The translations under genes and the position numbers were made by a program. The notes beneath the pieces are model-generated. The model did no database searches, was not told the origin of the DNA, and saw only the letters and a list, made by a program, of their open reading frames with translations. A stretch of DNA of 64,000 nt from JAFAGX01 sp035623335 (GTDB lineage Bacteria > Acidobacteriota > Terriglobia > Terriglobales > Acidobacteriaceae), in the NCBI GenBank assembly GCA_035623335.1, contig DASPTQ010000076.1:40414-104413 (forward strand), given 5' to 3'. Of this stretch, positions 8,837 to 16,561 are shown one piece after another (the first letter of the stretch is position 1; each line of letters starts with the position of its first letter).

Positions 8837-9916
8837 ATGACAAATTCCGTCGACCAAGCCCTGGACCGGTTGGACTCGCCGAAGGCGCCAGGACCCGAGC
8901 CCCTGGACGACCTTGCCTTCGATCCGGAACTTACGCCGGGAGCCCGCAACGCAGTCGAAGTCTGCCTCGCCGTCCAGCCCAGCGAGAAAGTCACTCTCAT
9001 TACTGATCAGTCCACGAAGGAAATTGCGGCGAGCATCGTATGGGAACTGAAGCGGAAGGCAGGATCTTATCGCGCCTGGCTGCTCGAGGACCTCGCGCCG
9101 CGACCCCTGGCGGAGTTTCCGCGGGAAATCGGTGGCGACCTCAAGACCAGCCAGGTCAGCATTTTTGCCGTCCAGGCGCAGGCCAACGAACTGCCCTCCC
9201 GCATGCAGATGACCGACATCGTGAACCGTTACCGGATTCGCCACGCGCACATGGTGAACATCAACCGGCAGATTATGCTGGAAGGGATGCGGGCGGACTT
9301 CCGGAAGGTGGATCGCATCAGCACGAAAGTGCTGGAGATGGTCGAGCACGCGTCCGAGATCCGGGCGCAGACGGCAGCCGGTACGGACCTGGTGGCGCGC
9401 CTGAATCCCAGCTACCGCTGGCTGAAAACCAGCGGGTTGATCAGTCCGGAGAAGTGGGGAAATCTGCCCGGCGGTGAGGTGTTCACCACACCCGGCGAGG
9501 TCAATGGAACTTTTGTGATCGATGGCGTGGTGGGGGATTGGCTTTGTGCCAAGTTCGGCGAATTGCGGCAGGCGCCACTGACGATCCGGGTACAAGAAAA
9601 TCGGCTGACCGAGGTGCATTCCTCCAATCGAGAGCTGGAGAGCGACTTTTGGAGCTATACCCATACAGACGAGAACAGCGACCGGGTGGGAGAATTCGCC
9701 ATCGGAACGAACATCGAACTGAAGGACGTGATCGGCCAGATTCTGCAGGACGAAAAGTATCCCGGGGTTCACATTGCCTTTGGCAACCCGTACGGAATGC
9801 ACACCGGGGCGGACTGGTACTCTTCCACCCATATCGATGTGGTCGGCAGGAAGTTCGACATTTGGGTGGATGACCAGCAGATCATGCGCGCAGGGCAGTT
9901 TCTGATTCAGGCCTAG
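8837..9916 (+). CDS. Leucyl aminopeptidase-like metallopeptidase, M29 family
   Basis: 359 residues, starting at the base after the stop of the carboxylate-amine ligase gene. The C-terminal half carries the M29 pattern of metal ligands: NLPGGEVFTTP (Glu214), GEFAIGTN (Glu287), VHIAFGN (His312), HTGADW (His322) and STHIDVVG (His332, Asp334). Family members (aminopeptidase T/AmpS) are two-metal exopeptidases. The N-terminal third (residues 1-180) is less conserved and has an acidic, proline-rich leader. In this cluster of ligases it could trim a precursor, hydrolyse the product, or have been turned into a transferase; the sequence does not decide. No signal peptide, so a cytoplasmic role. Confidence 0.85.
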   Translation: MTNSVDQALDRLDSPKAPGPEPLDDLAFDPELTPGARNAVEVCLAVQPSEKVTLITDQSTKEIAASIVWELKRKAGSYRAWLLEDLAPRPLAEFPREIGGDLKTSQVSIFAVQAQANELPSRMQMTDIVNRYRIRHAHMVNINRQIMLEGMRADFRKVDRISTKVLEMVEHASEIRAQTAAGTDLVARLNPSYRWLKTSGLISPEKWGNLPGGEVFTTPGEVNGTFVIDGVVGDWLCAKFGELRQAPLTIRVQENRLTEVHSSNRELESDFWSYTHTDENSDRVGEFAIGTNIELKDVIGQILQDEKYPGVHIAFGNPYGMHTGADWYSSTHIDVVGRKFDIWVDDQQIMRAGQFLIQA

Positions 9917-9955
9917 CTCTTCAATCGAGGTAGGTTCCTTCCGACCGCGGAGGGA

Positions 9956-11212
9956 ATGCAGGAAGTTCGTACCCGTTGCGCGTTCCATCTGTATCCCCAG
10001 GAAGCGGTTGGTTTAGGCTTTCGCTTCATGATCCCTTTCTTGCGCAGCCAGTTCAATCAAAACTTCACGCTGAAAAAATACCGCACTCTCCTCGAAGTCA
10101 TGGAGGAGCGATGCGGGGTAGCGGTGCCATTCCGCATCTCGGAAACTCCCTGCTTCTTCCCTAAAGCGCTGGTCGATGAGATGGCACAGTACGGCAAGGA
10201 ATTGATTCATCAACTCGGACGTGCGGAGTACCGCAAGGCTTCCGATCAGGCAATCCCGCCTGCCTACAACGTCCCCCGGGAAGCACCTTTTCCGCTGTTC
10301 ATCCAGGTGGATTTCGGGCTGGTACGCGGGCGAGCTGGCAGCTTCGAACCCCGACTCGTCGAATTGCAGGGCTTCCCTTCCCTCTACGCCTATCAGGCAA
10401 TTCTGTCCCAGACCTACATCGAAGTATTCGAGCTCGATCGAAATCTGCGCTATCTCCACAGCGGGCTTGATTGGCAGGGGTATCAGCAACTGCTCCGGCG
10501 GGCCATTGTGGGCTCGCACGACCCGGACCATGTGATCCTCATGGAGATTGACCCCCGCCATCAGAAGACCTTGCCGGATTTCCTGCTGACGGAAAAACTG
10601 TTGGGCATCCCCACCATCGCGATCACCGACGTCAGGAAAGATGGCAAGCACCTTTTCTATGAGAAGTCGGGACAAAGGGTTCCCATTCGCAGGATTTACA
10701 ATCGTGCGATCGTGGACGAACTGGTGCGCAAGAAGCTAGAGCTGTCGTTTCGATTCGACGAGGACTTGGAGGTGGAATGGGCGGGACACCCCAACTGGTA
10801 CTTCCGCATGAGCAAGTTTTCCCTGCCCTATCTGCGTCATCCGTGTGTGCCTCGAACCCAATTTTTGAACCAGGTCGAGATGCCCTGTGATCTGGAGAAT
10901 TTTGTGGTTAAGCCGCTGTTCTCGTTTGCCGGATTGGGCGTCCTCATGCACCCGCGCAAGGAAGATTTGGCGGCCATTCCCGAGGAAGCACGCGGGCAAT
11001 ACATTCTGCAGGAGAGGATGAACTTCGAGCCCGTGATCGAGACTCCCTTCGGCAAAACCAAGGCCGAGGTTCGCATCATGTACATCTGGCTTGAAGAACT
11101 GCTGCCCGTCATGACCATTGTGCGGATGGGACGGGGGCTGATGATGGGAGTTGACCACAACAAGAATATGGAGTGGGTGGGATCCTCGGCCGGACTCTCC
11201 CCGAGCAGTTAG
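9956..11212 (+). CDS. Putative ATP-grasp-like ligase, unusual, cluster-associated
   Basis: 418 residues, ATG preceded by GCGGAGGGA. No close family comes to mind. The C-terminal half looks like an ATP-grasp catalytic part: NFVVKPLFSFAGLGVLM (Lys and glycine loop), QYILQERMNFEPV (adenine-binding strand), AEVRIMYIWLEELLPVM, and RMGRGLMMGVDHNKNMEW at the end, where Asp/Asn could bind metal. The middle part (PDFLLTEKLLGIPTIAITDV, RRIYNRAIVDELV, FRMSKFSLPYLRHP) recalls the order seen in circularly permuted ATP-grasps of the glutathionylspermidine-synthase type. The N-terminal 150 residues include DFGLVRGRAGSFEPRLVELQ, a possible substrate segment. It is the last gene of the cluster, 39 bp after the M29-like gene. 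Ligase activity is inferred from motif order only. Confidence 0.7.
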   Translation: MQEVRTRCAFHLYPQEAVGLGFRFMIPFLRSQFNQNFTLKKYRTLLEVMEERCGVAVPFRISETPCFFPKALVDEMAQYGKELIHQLGRAEYRKASDQAIPPAYNVPREAPFPLFIQVDFGLVRGRAGSFEPRLVELQGFPSLYAYQAILSQTYIEVFELDRNLRYLHSGLDWQGYQQLLRRAIVGSHDPDHVILMEIDPRHQKTLPDFLLTEKLLGIPTIAITDVRKDGKHLFYEKSGQRVPIRRIYNRAIVDELVRKKLELSFRFDEDLEVEWAGHPNWYFRMSKFSLPYLRHPCVPRTQFLNQVEMPCDLENFVVKPLFSFAGLGVLMHPRKEDLAAIPEEARGQYILQERMNFEPVIETPFGKTKAEVRIMYIWLEELLPVMTIVRMGRGLMMGVDHNKNMEWVGSSAGLSPSS

Positions 11213-11248
11213 GGTCGGGTCGGCGAAATCAAGACAACACCGCAAGCC

Positions 11249-11341
11249 AGAAAAGAAAAAGGCTGTGACATTGGTTATGCTCTAGCCGCCAACTCCTGCG
11301 AGGGAGCCAGTGGCGTGGAGGCACGCACCGTCACAGCCTTT
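11249..11341 (-). ncRNA. Candidate structured small RNA or complex terminator
   Basis: Two perfect 12-base arms, AAAGGCTGTGAC at 11258-11269 and GTCACAGCCTTT at 11330-11341, enclose 60 bases that fold further: GCCGC/GTGGC plus CTCC/GGAG form an inner hairpin and GTG/CAC a short second one. On the minus strand the closing stem is followed directly by a U-rich run (TTTTTCTTTTC at 11260-11250), as at the end of an intrinsically terminated small RNA. On the plus strand it lies 45 bp after the last gene of the ligase cluster but lacks a U tract. It matches no riboswitch or housekeeping RNA I know (not SRP, 6S, tmRNA or cobalamin). No minus-strand promoter is obvious. Confidence 0.4.
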
Positions 11342-11745
11342 GATGCAATCACTGCTTTCGCAGTTCCAAACCCCACCTGCTCCTCGCAAAGCAGCCGGTT
11401 TTTTCGGGTCCAGAGGCTCCGCAAGTTACCTTGCCGAACCGATCACCCAGCCTACTTTGGATCGACTCATTATTATTGAAGTCAACCCTTTCAGCCGTCG
11501 ACGTCAGTCACACTAAATAGTCGTGAAGAAAATGTCAATGCCATTTTTCGGTGCAAACACTGGGCTCGCGCGAACTCGATCGCAAGAAATCCAAGTGATT
11601 CAGAAGTCAGTAGTTGCTTTAGGGTCGACCTTGGGTGATTCCATTTTTGCACAGCAATGTTCACAATTTCTGCGGCTTTCATTCAGGCCGGAGAGGGGTA
11701 GGAAATTCTCAGCTCGCACGAACCCGGTGTATAGTGTGTGCCGCG
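11342..11745. other. Intergenic region before the TetR gene
   Basis: No convincing gene. Short open frames here lack homology and ribosome binding sites. A TATAGT hexamer at 11730-11735 is only 10 bp from the TetR start and could be a -10 element of a nearly leaderless transcript. Confidence 0.5.
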
Positions 11746-12348
11746 ATGAGTCCCAACACGGTCATTGAATCTCGGCAGGAAATTCTCCGCGTGGCGGCAC
11801 GATTGTTCCAGCAGCGGGGCTATCATGCGACCTCGATGAACGACGTGGCTGCCGCTCTCAAGCTGAGTAAGGGTGGTCTTTATCACCACTTCCAGAGCAA
11901 GGACGAAATCCTGTTTGAGCTGATGAGTCACGCTCTCGACATTACTGAGCAACGAGTGCTCGACCCGGTGCGCGGCATTCAGGATCCGGAAGAACGCCTG
12001 CGGGCCCTGATCCGCTTACACGTCGATGTCGTGTTGAGTGTGCGGGACCGGGAGATCACGGTTTTGTTGCACGAGAATCATCCGCTGCCTCCTTCGCTGC
12101 GCCGCCAGATCAACGCTCGCAAGAAGGGCTACATCCATTTTCTCGAGAGACTCATTGCCGAGGTTCAACAGTCCAGGGGAGCCATCGAAGGAGTGAGCGC
12201 ACGGGCTGCGACGTTTGCCTTGCTGGGCATGATTAACTGGCTCTATCAATGGTACAAGCAGGAAGGCACACTCAGCGCAGAACAGATCGCCCGCGAGTAC
12301 ACCCAAATCTTCTTCGCCGGAGCGTTTCCTCAGTCCCAGCGGATGTGA
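11746..12348 (+). CDS. TetR/AcrR family transcriptional regulator
   Basis: 200 residues. The N-terminal DNA-binding domain reads ESRQEILRVAARLFQQRGYH (8-27) and then TSMNDVAAALKLSKGGLYHHF, the standard TetR helix-turn-helix with recognition helix GGLYHHF. The C-terminal ligand domain is all-helical and contains aromatic residues (NWLYQWYKQEG), typical of regulators that respond to hydrophobic or acyl ligands. The long open frame starting at 11635 has no family similarity before MSPNTVIESRQ, so 11746 is used. No transporter or metabolic gene is adjacent: the upstream neighbour is the ligase cluster on the same strand, the downstream one tRNA-Arg on the other. Its target is therefore unclear. 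Confidence 0.9.
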   Translation: MSPNTVIESRQEILRVAARLFQQRGYHATSMNDVAAALKLSKGGLYHHFQSKDEILFELMSHALDITEQRVLDPVRGIQDPEERLRALIRLHVDVVLSVRDREITVLLHENHPLPPSLRRQINARKKGYIHFLERLIAEVQQSRGAIEGVSARAATFALLGMINWLYQWYKQEGTLSAEQIAREYTQIFFAGAFPQSQRM

Positions 12349-12397
12349 CGCGCTCCCCTTCTCAAAAAGCTCCCAAGCTCTCACTGCGTGTGAGCGC

Positions 12398-12474
12398 TGG
12401 AGGGGCTGGCCAGAATCGAACTGGCGACCTAGCGGTTAGGAACCGCTTGCTCTATCCTGCTGAGCTACAGCCCC
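12398..12474 (-). tRNA. tRNA-Arg (anticodon CCT)
   Basis: The minus strand folds as a complete cloverleaf: acceptor GGGGCTG/CAGCCCC, D-arm GCTC..GAGC, anticodon stem AGCGG/CCGCT with loop TTCCTAA (anticodon CCT), T-arm GCCAG-TTCGATT-CTGGC, and an encoded CCA end. The 5' end lies 18 bp after the stop codon of a decayed phage-type integrase on the same strand, which marks this tRNA as the probable integration site of a former element. Confidence 0.95.
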
Positions 12475-12491
12475 CTCAAAGAGTTACGGAC

Positions 12492-13453
12492 TTATTGCAC
12501 CACATCTGCACCACAAACATCAGCAAACCGCTTCTCAATCAAAAGCATGGCACTCTTCGTTTCCTCTGGCACCATATCGCTGTGTGGTGCTGAGGTGGGA
12601 GTGTCGCCCTAGAGCAAGGCCCTGCTCATGTGCTGTGGCCGTCATCTGCGTAAGCATGCCCGTGGGCTGTGGCCGGAATCCGTGCCCGGGGGATATTCGC
12701 CGCCTTCAGTATCGGTGTGATCACCCTTCGAGACAATTTATCAAGATTCAGTGCATCCCCCTTTCTGCTGCCTCGGAGCACTGGCCCTGAGGTGGATTGC
12801 CGTCAGCTTTGCAGAGTCCTCTCAGGATCACGCGCAATGGTTCGATCACAGGCACTGGTGCCTCCCTCGCTGCCGTCTTGGTCGGTCCAACATGCTTCCC
12901 GTACCGTGATCGCTGGATACACAGTCTGGCATCATTATAATCTCCCCATTCTAGACCCTTGATCTCCGATGGCAACCAGCGAAGTAGGACAAGCAGGACA
13001 GCGCACAGGTGCCCGTGCCTGTGTCGGAAGCACCTGCAGCCTTTTCTTAACCTGCTCCGCTGAGGTGCATGGCTTCAAGGGTTTCTTATCCTTGCCCCGT
13101 GGGAGTTTGCCTTCCTTGAATGGATTCTCCCCTGGCAGATTGTACTGAGATTTTGCAGTCGAGAAGATCGCACTGCCAATCTGCTTCACGTACCTGATGG
13201 TACGGTGCCTCACACCCTGATCACGTAACTTCGCCAGCAGTGCCGTTGCGTGGGATGGTTGTACCTCGCCTAGCTGTATCTTGCCCAGGTGCGGCAACAG
13301 GTGCCTATGCGACACCCCTCGATAGTTCTGCATCGTCGCTGGTGGCAGCTCCTTCTCACACCCTGGCAACCAGATCTCTTCAACGAATGCCGTTACGGTC
13401 ATGGCTTCGCATCCCGCGCCAGCTGGTTTGCTATGAGCCACCGGGCAGGGCAC
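12492..13453 (-). pseudogene. Tyrosine recombinase (phage-type integrase), broken
   Basis: Pieces of an integrase lie in order on the minus strand in different frames. First is the SAM-like core-binding domain (MTVTAFVEEIWLPG to AEQVKKRL, 13399-13045). After a frameshift comes the start of the catalytic domain (CAVLLVLLRWLPSEIKGLEW, then YGKHVGPTKTAAREAPVPV, to 12748). Then NLDKLSRRVITPILKAANI near 12710, and finally the tail MVPEETKSAMLLIEKRF ending in ADVVQ-stop at 12492. The first catalytic Arg of the GLRxSE motif reads WLPSE, and the His-x-x-Arg and Tyr regions between about 12670 and 12580 are unreadable. The protein cannot be functional. It ends next to the 5' end of tRNA-Arg, in the same orientation. 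Confidence 0.8.
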
Positions 13454-13620
13454 TCCTTACCTTTTTTCACGGCGGCCAATGCGGTACAAGGTATGAGTGT
13501 TACTCGTATCCCGCACGAAGTGCTGGTATGCCACTGCAACCACTGCCCTATGTCCTGCAGCCTACGCTCCGCCACCTGGACACGCCCCCAGATGGCGCAC
13601 TTTGGCGCTTGGCTTCAAAT

Positions 13621-13636
13621 TTGTCAGTATTGACAA
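13621..13636. promoter_or_regulatory. Perfect palindrome upstream of the integrase remnant
   Basis: TTGTCAGTATTGACAA: 6-base arms around a 4-base spacer. It lies just upstream of where an intact integrase gene would begin and includes a TTGACA hexamer on the plus strand. It may be a leftover operator for a small element regulator; no regulator gene is recognisable beside it. Confidence 0.35.
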
Positions 13637-14081
13637 TCACCACAGTAGCTTTGCAAGAACTTAGTGTGGAATGGGATCCTGCCAGGATTACCCAACTTGT
13701 GGAAGAACTAAAGCGCGCTTTCGATTAGCTACCAGGAACAAGACATCCGACCCGGGGCGCACCGATTCACATCAGCCGCCCGACGTTTGAGTAGAACAAA
13801 TCCTTTGTCGGATCGTCGGCGTGAAATCTAGTTGGTAATCTTTTGGGTCGGACCGCGCCCGAGATTCATTTGTTGAATCATGGATGTGAGGTTGGCGACA
13901 AGGCTGGTGAGCTCTCACTGGCTGGTCATTAGCAGGTCGAGGCGCTGACGGCGCAGGTGCTGGCCTTTCGCGACTGACGTGCGTACGGCTCTTACGGTAG
14001 CAGCTGCGGGGGATTTTGGCGATATAACGGGATCGCTAACTGCAATATGTCGTAGCCAAGCGTCAAGATCTCCAGGCAAGA
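13637..14081. other. Degraded accessory DNA without a recognisable gene
   Basis: Several short frames overlap on both strands, none with a credible start, signal or family. A 30-codon tail ending at 13728 (VALQELSVEWDPARITQLVE) looks helical but has no ribosome binding site. The segment is probably relic DNA between the integrase and the IS3-type remnant. Confidence 0.4.
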
Positions 14082-14381
14082 TCACGCCAAGCCCACTAGC
14101 CTGCAGGCGTGCCGCTCGCTCATCTCGTACTCCATCTCCGCGTAGCTCACGGCGGCCCGAAGTCCCGCAGGCTCTAAGAGTTTCAGCTTCCGGTTTTCGT
14201 CCTCCAGTTGCCGCAGCTTCTTTACCTCCGCACTTTCCATCCCTGCGTACTTCGCTTTCCAGCGATAGTACGTCTGCGCGCTTATCCCGTGCTGCCGACA
14301 TAGCTCGCCGGTCGCCAATCCTGCCTCCCCTTGCTTCAGGATCGCGATGATCTGCTCTTCGCTGTGTCGTGGACCCTTCAC
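14082..14381 (-). pseudogene. IS3-type transposase OrfA, rearranged
   Basis: The first 66 codons are a typical OrfA: MKGPRHSEEQIIAILKQGEA, then GELCRQHGISAQTYYRWKAK (helix-turn-helix) and the leucine-zipper-like KKLRQLEDENRKLKLL. The frame then jumps over the normal OrfA end straight into a piece resembling the start of OrfB (MEYEMSERHACRLVGLA), so a stretch has been deleted. No full-length transposase can be made. Confidence 0.7.
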
Positions 14382-14493
14382 TCGGCTTCTCCTTTCCAGC
14401 TCAGCATGTCACCTCAGCCTTCCCTACTTCCGTGACAAGTCTGGCTCGGAAGAACTCCGATGCTAGGTGGTCCAGTTTTCTGGGGCTACGTCA
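14082..14493 (-). mobile_element. IS3-family insertion sequence remnant (left end)
   Basis: The outer end at 14493 reads on the minus strand TGACGTAGCCCCAGAAAACT, a terminal repeat of IS3-like form starting with TGA. About 110 bp later orfA begins. The rest of the element (most of orfB, including the DDE catalytic part, and the right terminal repeat) is missing. No matching inverted copy of the terminal repeat is found within the following few kilobases. Confidence 0.65.
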
Positions 14494-14778
14494 CTATCGC
14501 GCGTCAGTTGGTATTTCGTGCGGGTCAACGTACTCCAACACCCTTGTTCTGCGATCACCAGTCCATCCCAACCCCGTGTGCCATATCGCGTCTCCATATG
14601 TGGTTAACTATATAGCCAGGCAATGTGCTTGGAGTTGCGTGTCGGGGAGCTAGGACGCTCGCCTTGGCGATCACCCAAAACCAAGAGTTGCTTGGGGAAG
14701 GGGAGATCGTCGAACGCCAAATCTCCCGGATGCATGGCGCGAGAAATATCCAAAGAGATTCTGCACTGCTACTTGGCT

Positions 14779-16329
14779 TTAATACTTCCACGTAACCCCG
14801 GGATAGAGACTCGGAATCCTATATGCCCGATAAGCATTGAGAGTGCCAATGTCCATTTTCCAAACTACCTGCGGAGACGATGCCGGGGTAACCTCCTGCA
14901 CCTCCGATATGACGCCTTGACCCGGCGGTACGAGCGGGGCACACAAATCGAACTCGATGTTACCATTTCCAAGTTGGTTGAGGCTCCCTCCCCAGAAAGA
15001 GAAGAACCCGGGAAGATCCTGCCATTGGAGAGTTGCGGTGCGAGTACTCTCGTCAAGTTGGAACAATGTCGCGCGGGAGTAGCAAGCTGTCGCCAGATTC
15101 TGGTTGCAAGACGTACCATCGGCATTTTCGCGCAGGTTGCCATTGTCCCACACACCCAATACATCCTGAGATCCACTAGGCTGACTGATTAGAGTGGGGA
15201 AATGTTGGAAATAAAACCATTGCGCAGGGTCTCCCCCGCGCAGGCTGAAATCGCCACCGTTCCCCAAACGCCAAAGCACGTTGCCAGTGCCCGCCCCATC
15301 GGCGTAATCGATTTTCAAGATCCACGCCTGATTTCTCATGGACAGCAATAGATTCCCGTCTGAGGCGGAGTAAATGACGGCATTGCTATGCGTCCAGTCC
15401 GGTAACCCATTCAGATGCCGGTTGACGTTTAGATGGTCGAACGCAGACCATGTCCACACCGGATTGAAGTTCTGGTCAACATCAACAAGTGCGTCTCCCA
15501 CGACGACGGTAGCCCCCGGATAGCCTGGCAAATTTGTAAAAGACTGGTTGACGCTGGTCAGCACAATCCAATGGCCGTTATCGAGCGGCAAAAAGTCGTG
15601 GTGAAAGCCTTGCCCTACCAGATTAAACCCTGCGCTGTGCAAAGCTGTATTCAACTGTGCCGCGCTCAATTCACGAATCGTGTTTCCAGCCAGATCCACC
15701 TCCCGCAACCAGGAGGTTTTGGCGGTGGCATTGCTCATCAGCAGCACGATATGTCCGTTGGGAAGTAACTTCATCATGGTGGGGACATCGCCTTGGGACA
15801 AGCCGACATCGTAATACCAGATTGGATTTGCGTCCCGATCCGTGAACAGTGCCCGCAACATGTTGCTGGGTCCGGGTTTGACGCCGATCAAGGAAAGCAT
15901 TTCGATGCCCGGGTTTTCCATCGAACTCAGAGATGGATTTGGACGCGTGATCGTCAATTTCGGAGGCGGAGAGGGCAGCGCGCCCGTGCTGAACGTATGA
16001 TCTTCGTCAGTCCAGGATGTCTCTCCCTTAAGCTGAGCCCGCATATGATAAGTCGAATTCGCCTTCATCCCTGCCACGAGGATGTTGATGGCTCCCCCAG
16101 CCGACAACGGATACGTGGCGGTTTGCCGGCCGTATCTCGTGTCCGTTCCAAACTCCACCGTTGCTTGACCGGCTGAGCTAGCAGTGATGGAATATTGCGC
16201 CACCAATGGATTCTTCGTAGCAATAACCGATGTCTTAGGAGGCCCCCCCATTCCGCCGCAACTTTCCAGGAGGTTGCAAAGCATTACCAGTGAGGTTGCA
16301 TAAAACGCCTTCGACAAAATCTTTCTCAT
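14779..16329 (-). CDS. Arylsulfotransferase (ASST)-like exported lipoprotein
   Basis: 516 residues with an N-terminal signal (ILSKAFYATSLVMLCNLLES-Cys24), a probable but imperfect lipobox. Residues about 30-115 look like a fibronectin/Ig-type domain (QYSITASSAGQATVEFGTDT). The rest is a beta-propeller of the ASST type with GFHHDFLPLDNGHWIVLT, DWTHSNAVIYSASDGNLLLS, MRNQAWILKIDY and VLWRLGNGGDF; the repeated Asp-Gly-Asn-Leu and His residues are characteristic. Bacterial ASST moves sulfate between phenolic compounds in the periplasm; acidobacterial members are poorly studied. It is intact although it lies among mobile-element remnants, so it may be island cargo under selection. No partner disulfide oxidase gene is adjacent. 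Confidence 0.8.
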   Translation of the reverse strand: MRKILSKAFYATSLVMLCNLLESCGGMGGPPKTSVIATKNPLVAQYSITASSAGQATVEFGTDTRYGRQTATYPLSAGGAINILVAGMKANSTYHMRAQLKGETSWTDEDHTFSTGALPSPPPKLTITRPNPSLSSMENPGIEMLSLIGVKPGPSNMLRALFTDRDANPIWYYDVGLSQGDVPTMMKLLPNGHIVLLMSNATAKTSWLREVDLAGNTIRELSAAQLNTALHSAGFNLVGQGFHHDFLPLDNGHWIVLTSVNQSFTNLPGYPGATVVVGDALVDVDQNFNPVWTWSAFDHLNVNRHLNGLPDWTHSNAVIYSASDGNLLLSMRNQAWILKIDYADGAGTGNVLWRLGNGGDFSLRGGDPAQWFYFQHFPTLISQPSGSQDVLGVWDNGNLRENADGTSCNQNLATACYSRATLFQLDESTRTATLQWQDLPGFFSFWGGSLNQLGNGNIEFDLCAPLVPPGQGVISEVQEVTPASSPQVVWKMDIGTLNAYRAYRIPSLYPGVTWKY

Positions 16330-16561
16330 TATTGAAGCCCTCGTTTTGAGAAGTAAGCTGGAACTCCTTTTTTACCGAAAAAACGGCCACCATTGTACCT
16401 CAGTTTCCGCTTGGGTGAGTAGGCCGGCGGAGTTGCCCCACCGGGCCGAGTCGGCCCAGGGAGTTTCACCCCGAGCCGAACCTGCTACGGGTTCCTTGTG
16501 CCGGTCTCGCTCGAACAGTTCTCTCACGTTCTTCACGTCGGCTGTCAGTCGGATTGAGGAT

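Noticed and set aside
7424..9988. 854-codon open frame on the minus strand, antisense to the ligase and peptidase genes
   Set aside because: It has no recognisable domain, and the plus-strand genes on the same DNA have complete, motif-verified proteins. Long antisense frames are expected with this GC-rich codon use.
11258..11341. Cobalamin riboswitch reading of the structured element (a GCCACTGG string is present on the minus strand)
   Set aside because: The remaining conserved B12-box sequence and spacing are absent, and no B12 gene follows on that strand.
16425..16500. GC-rich palindrome GGGCCGAGTCGGCCC between the ASST-like gene and the small lipoprotein gene
   Set aside because: One-base loop and no U tract; too little to call a terminator or operator.
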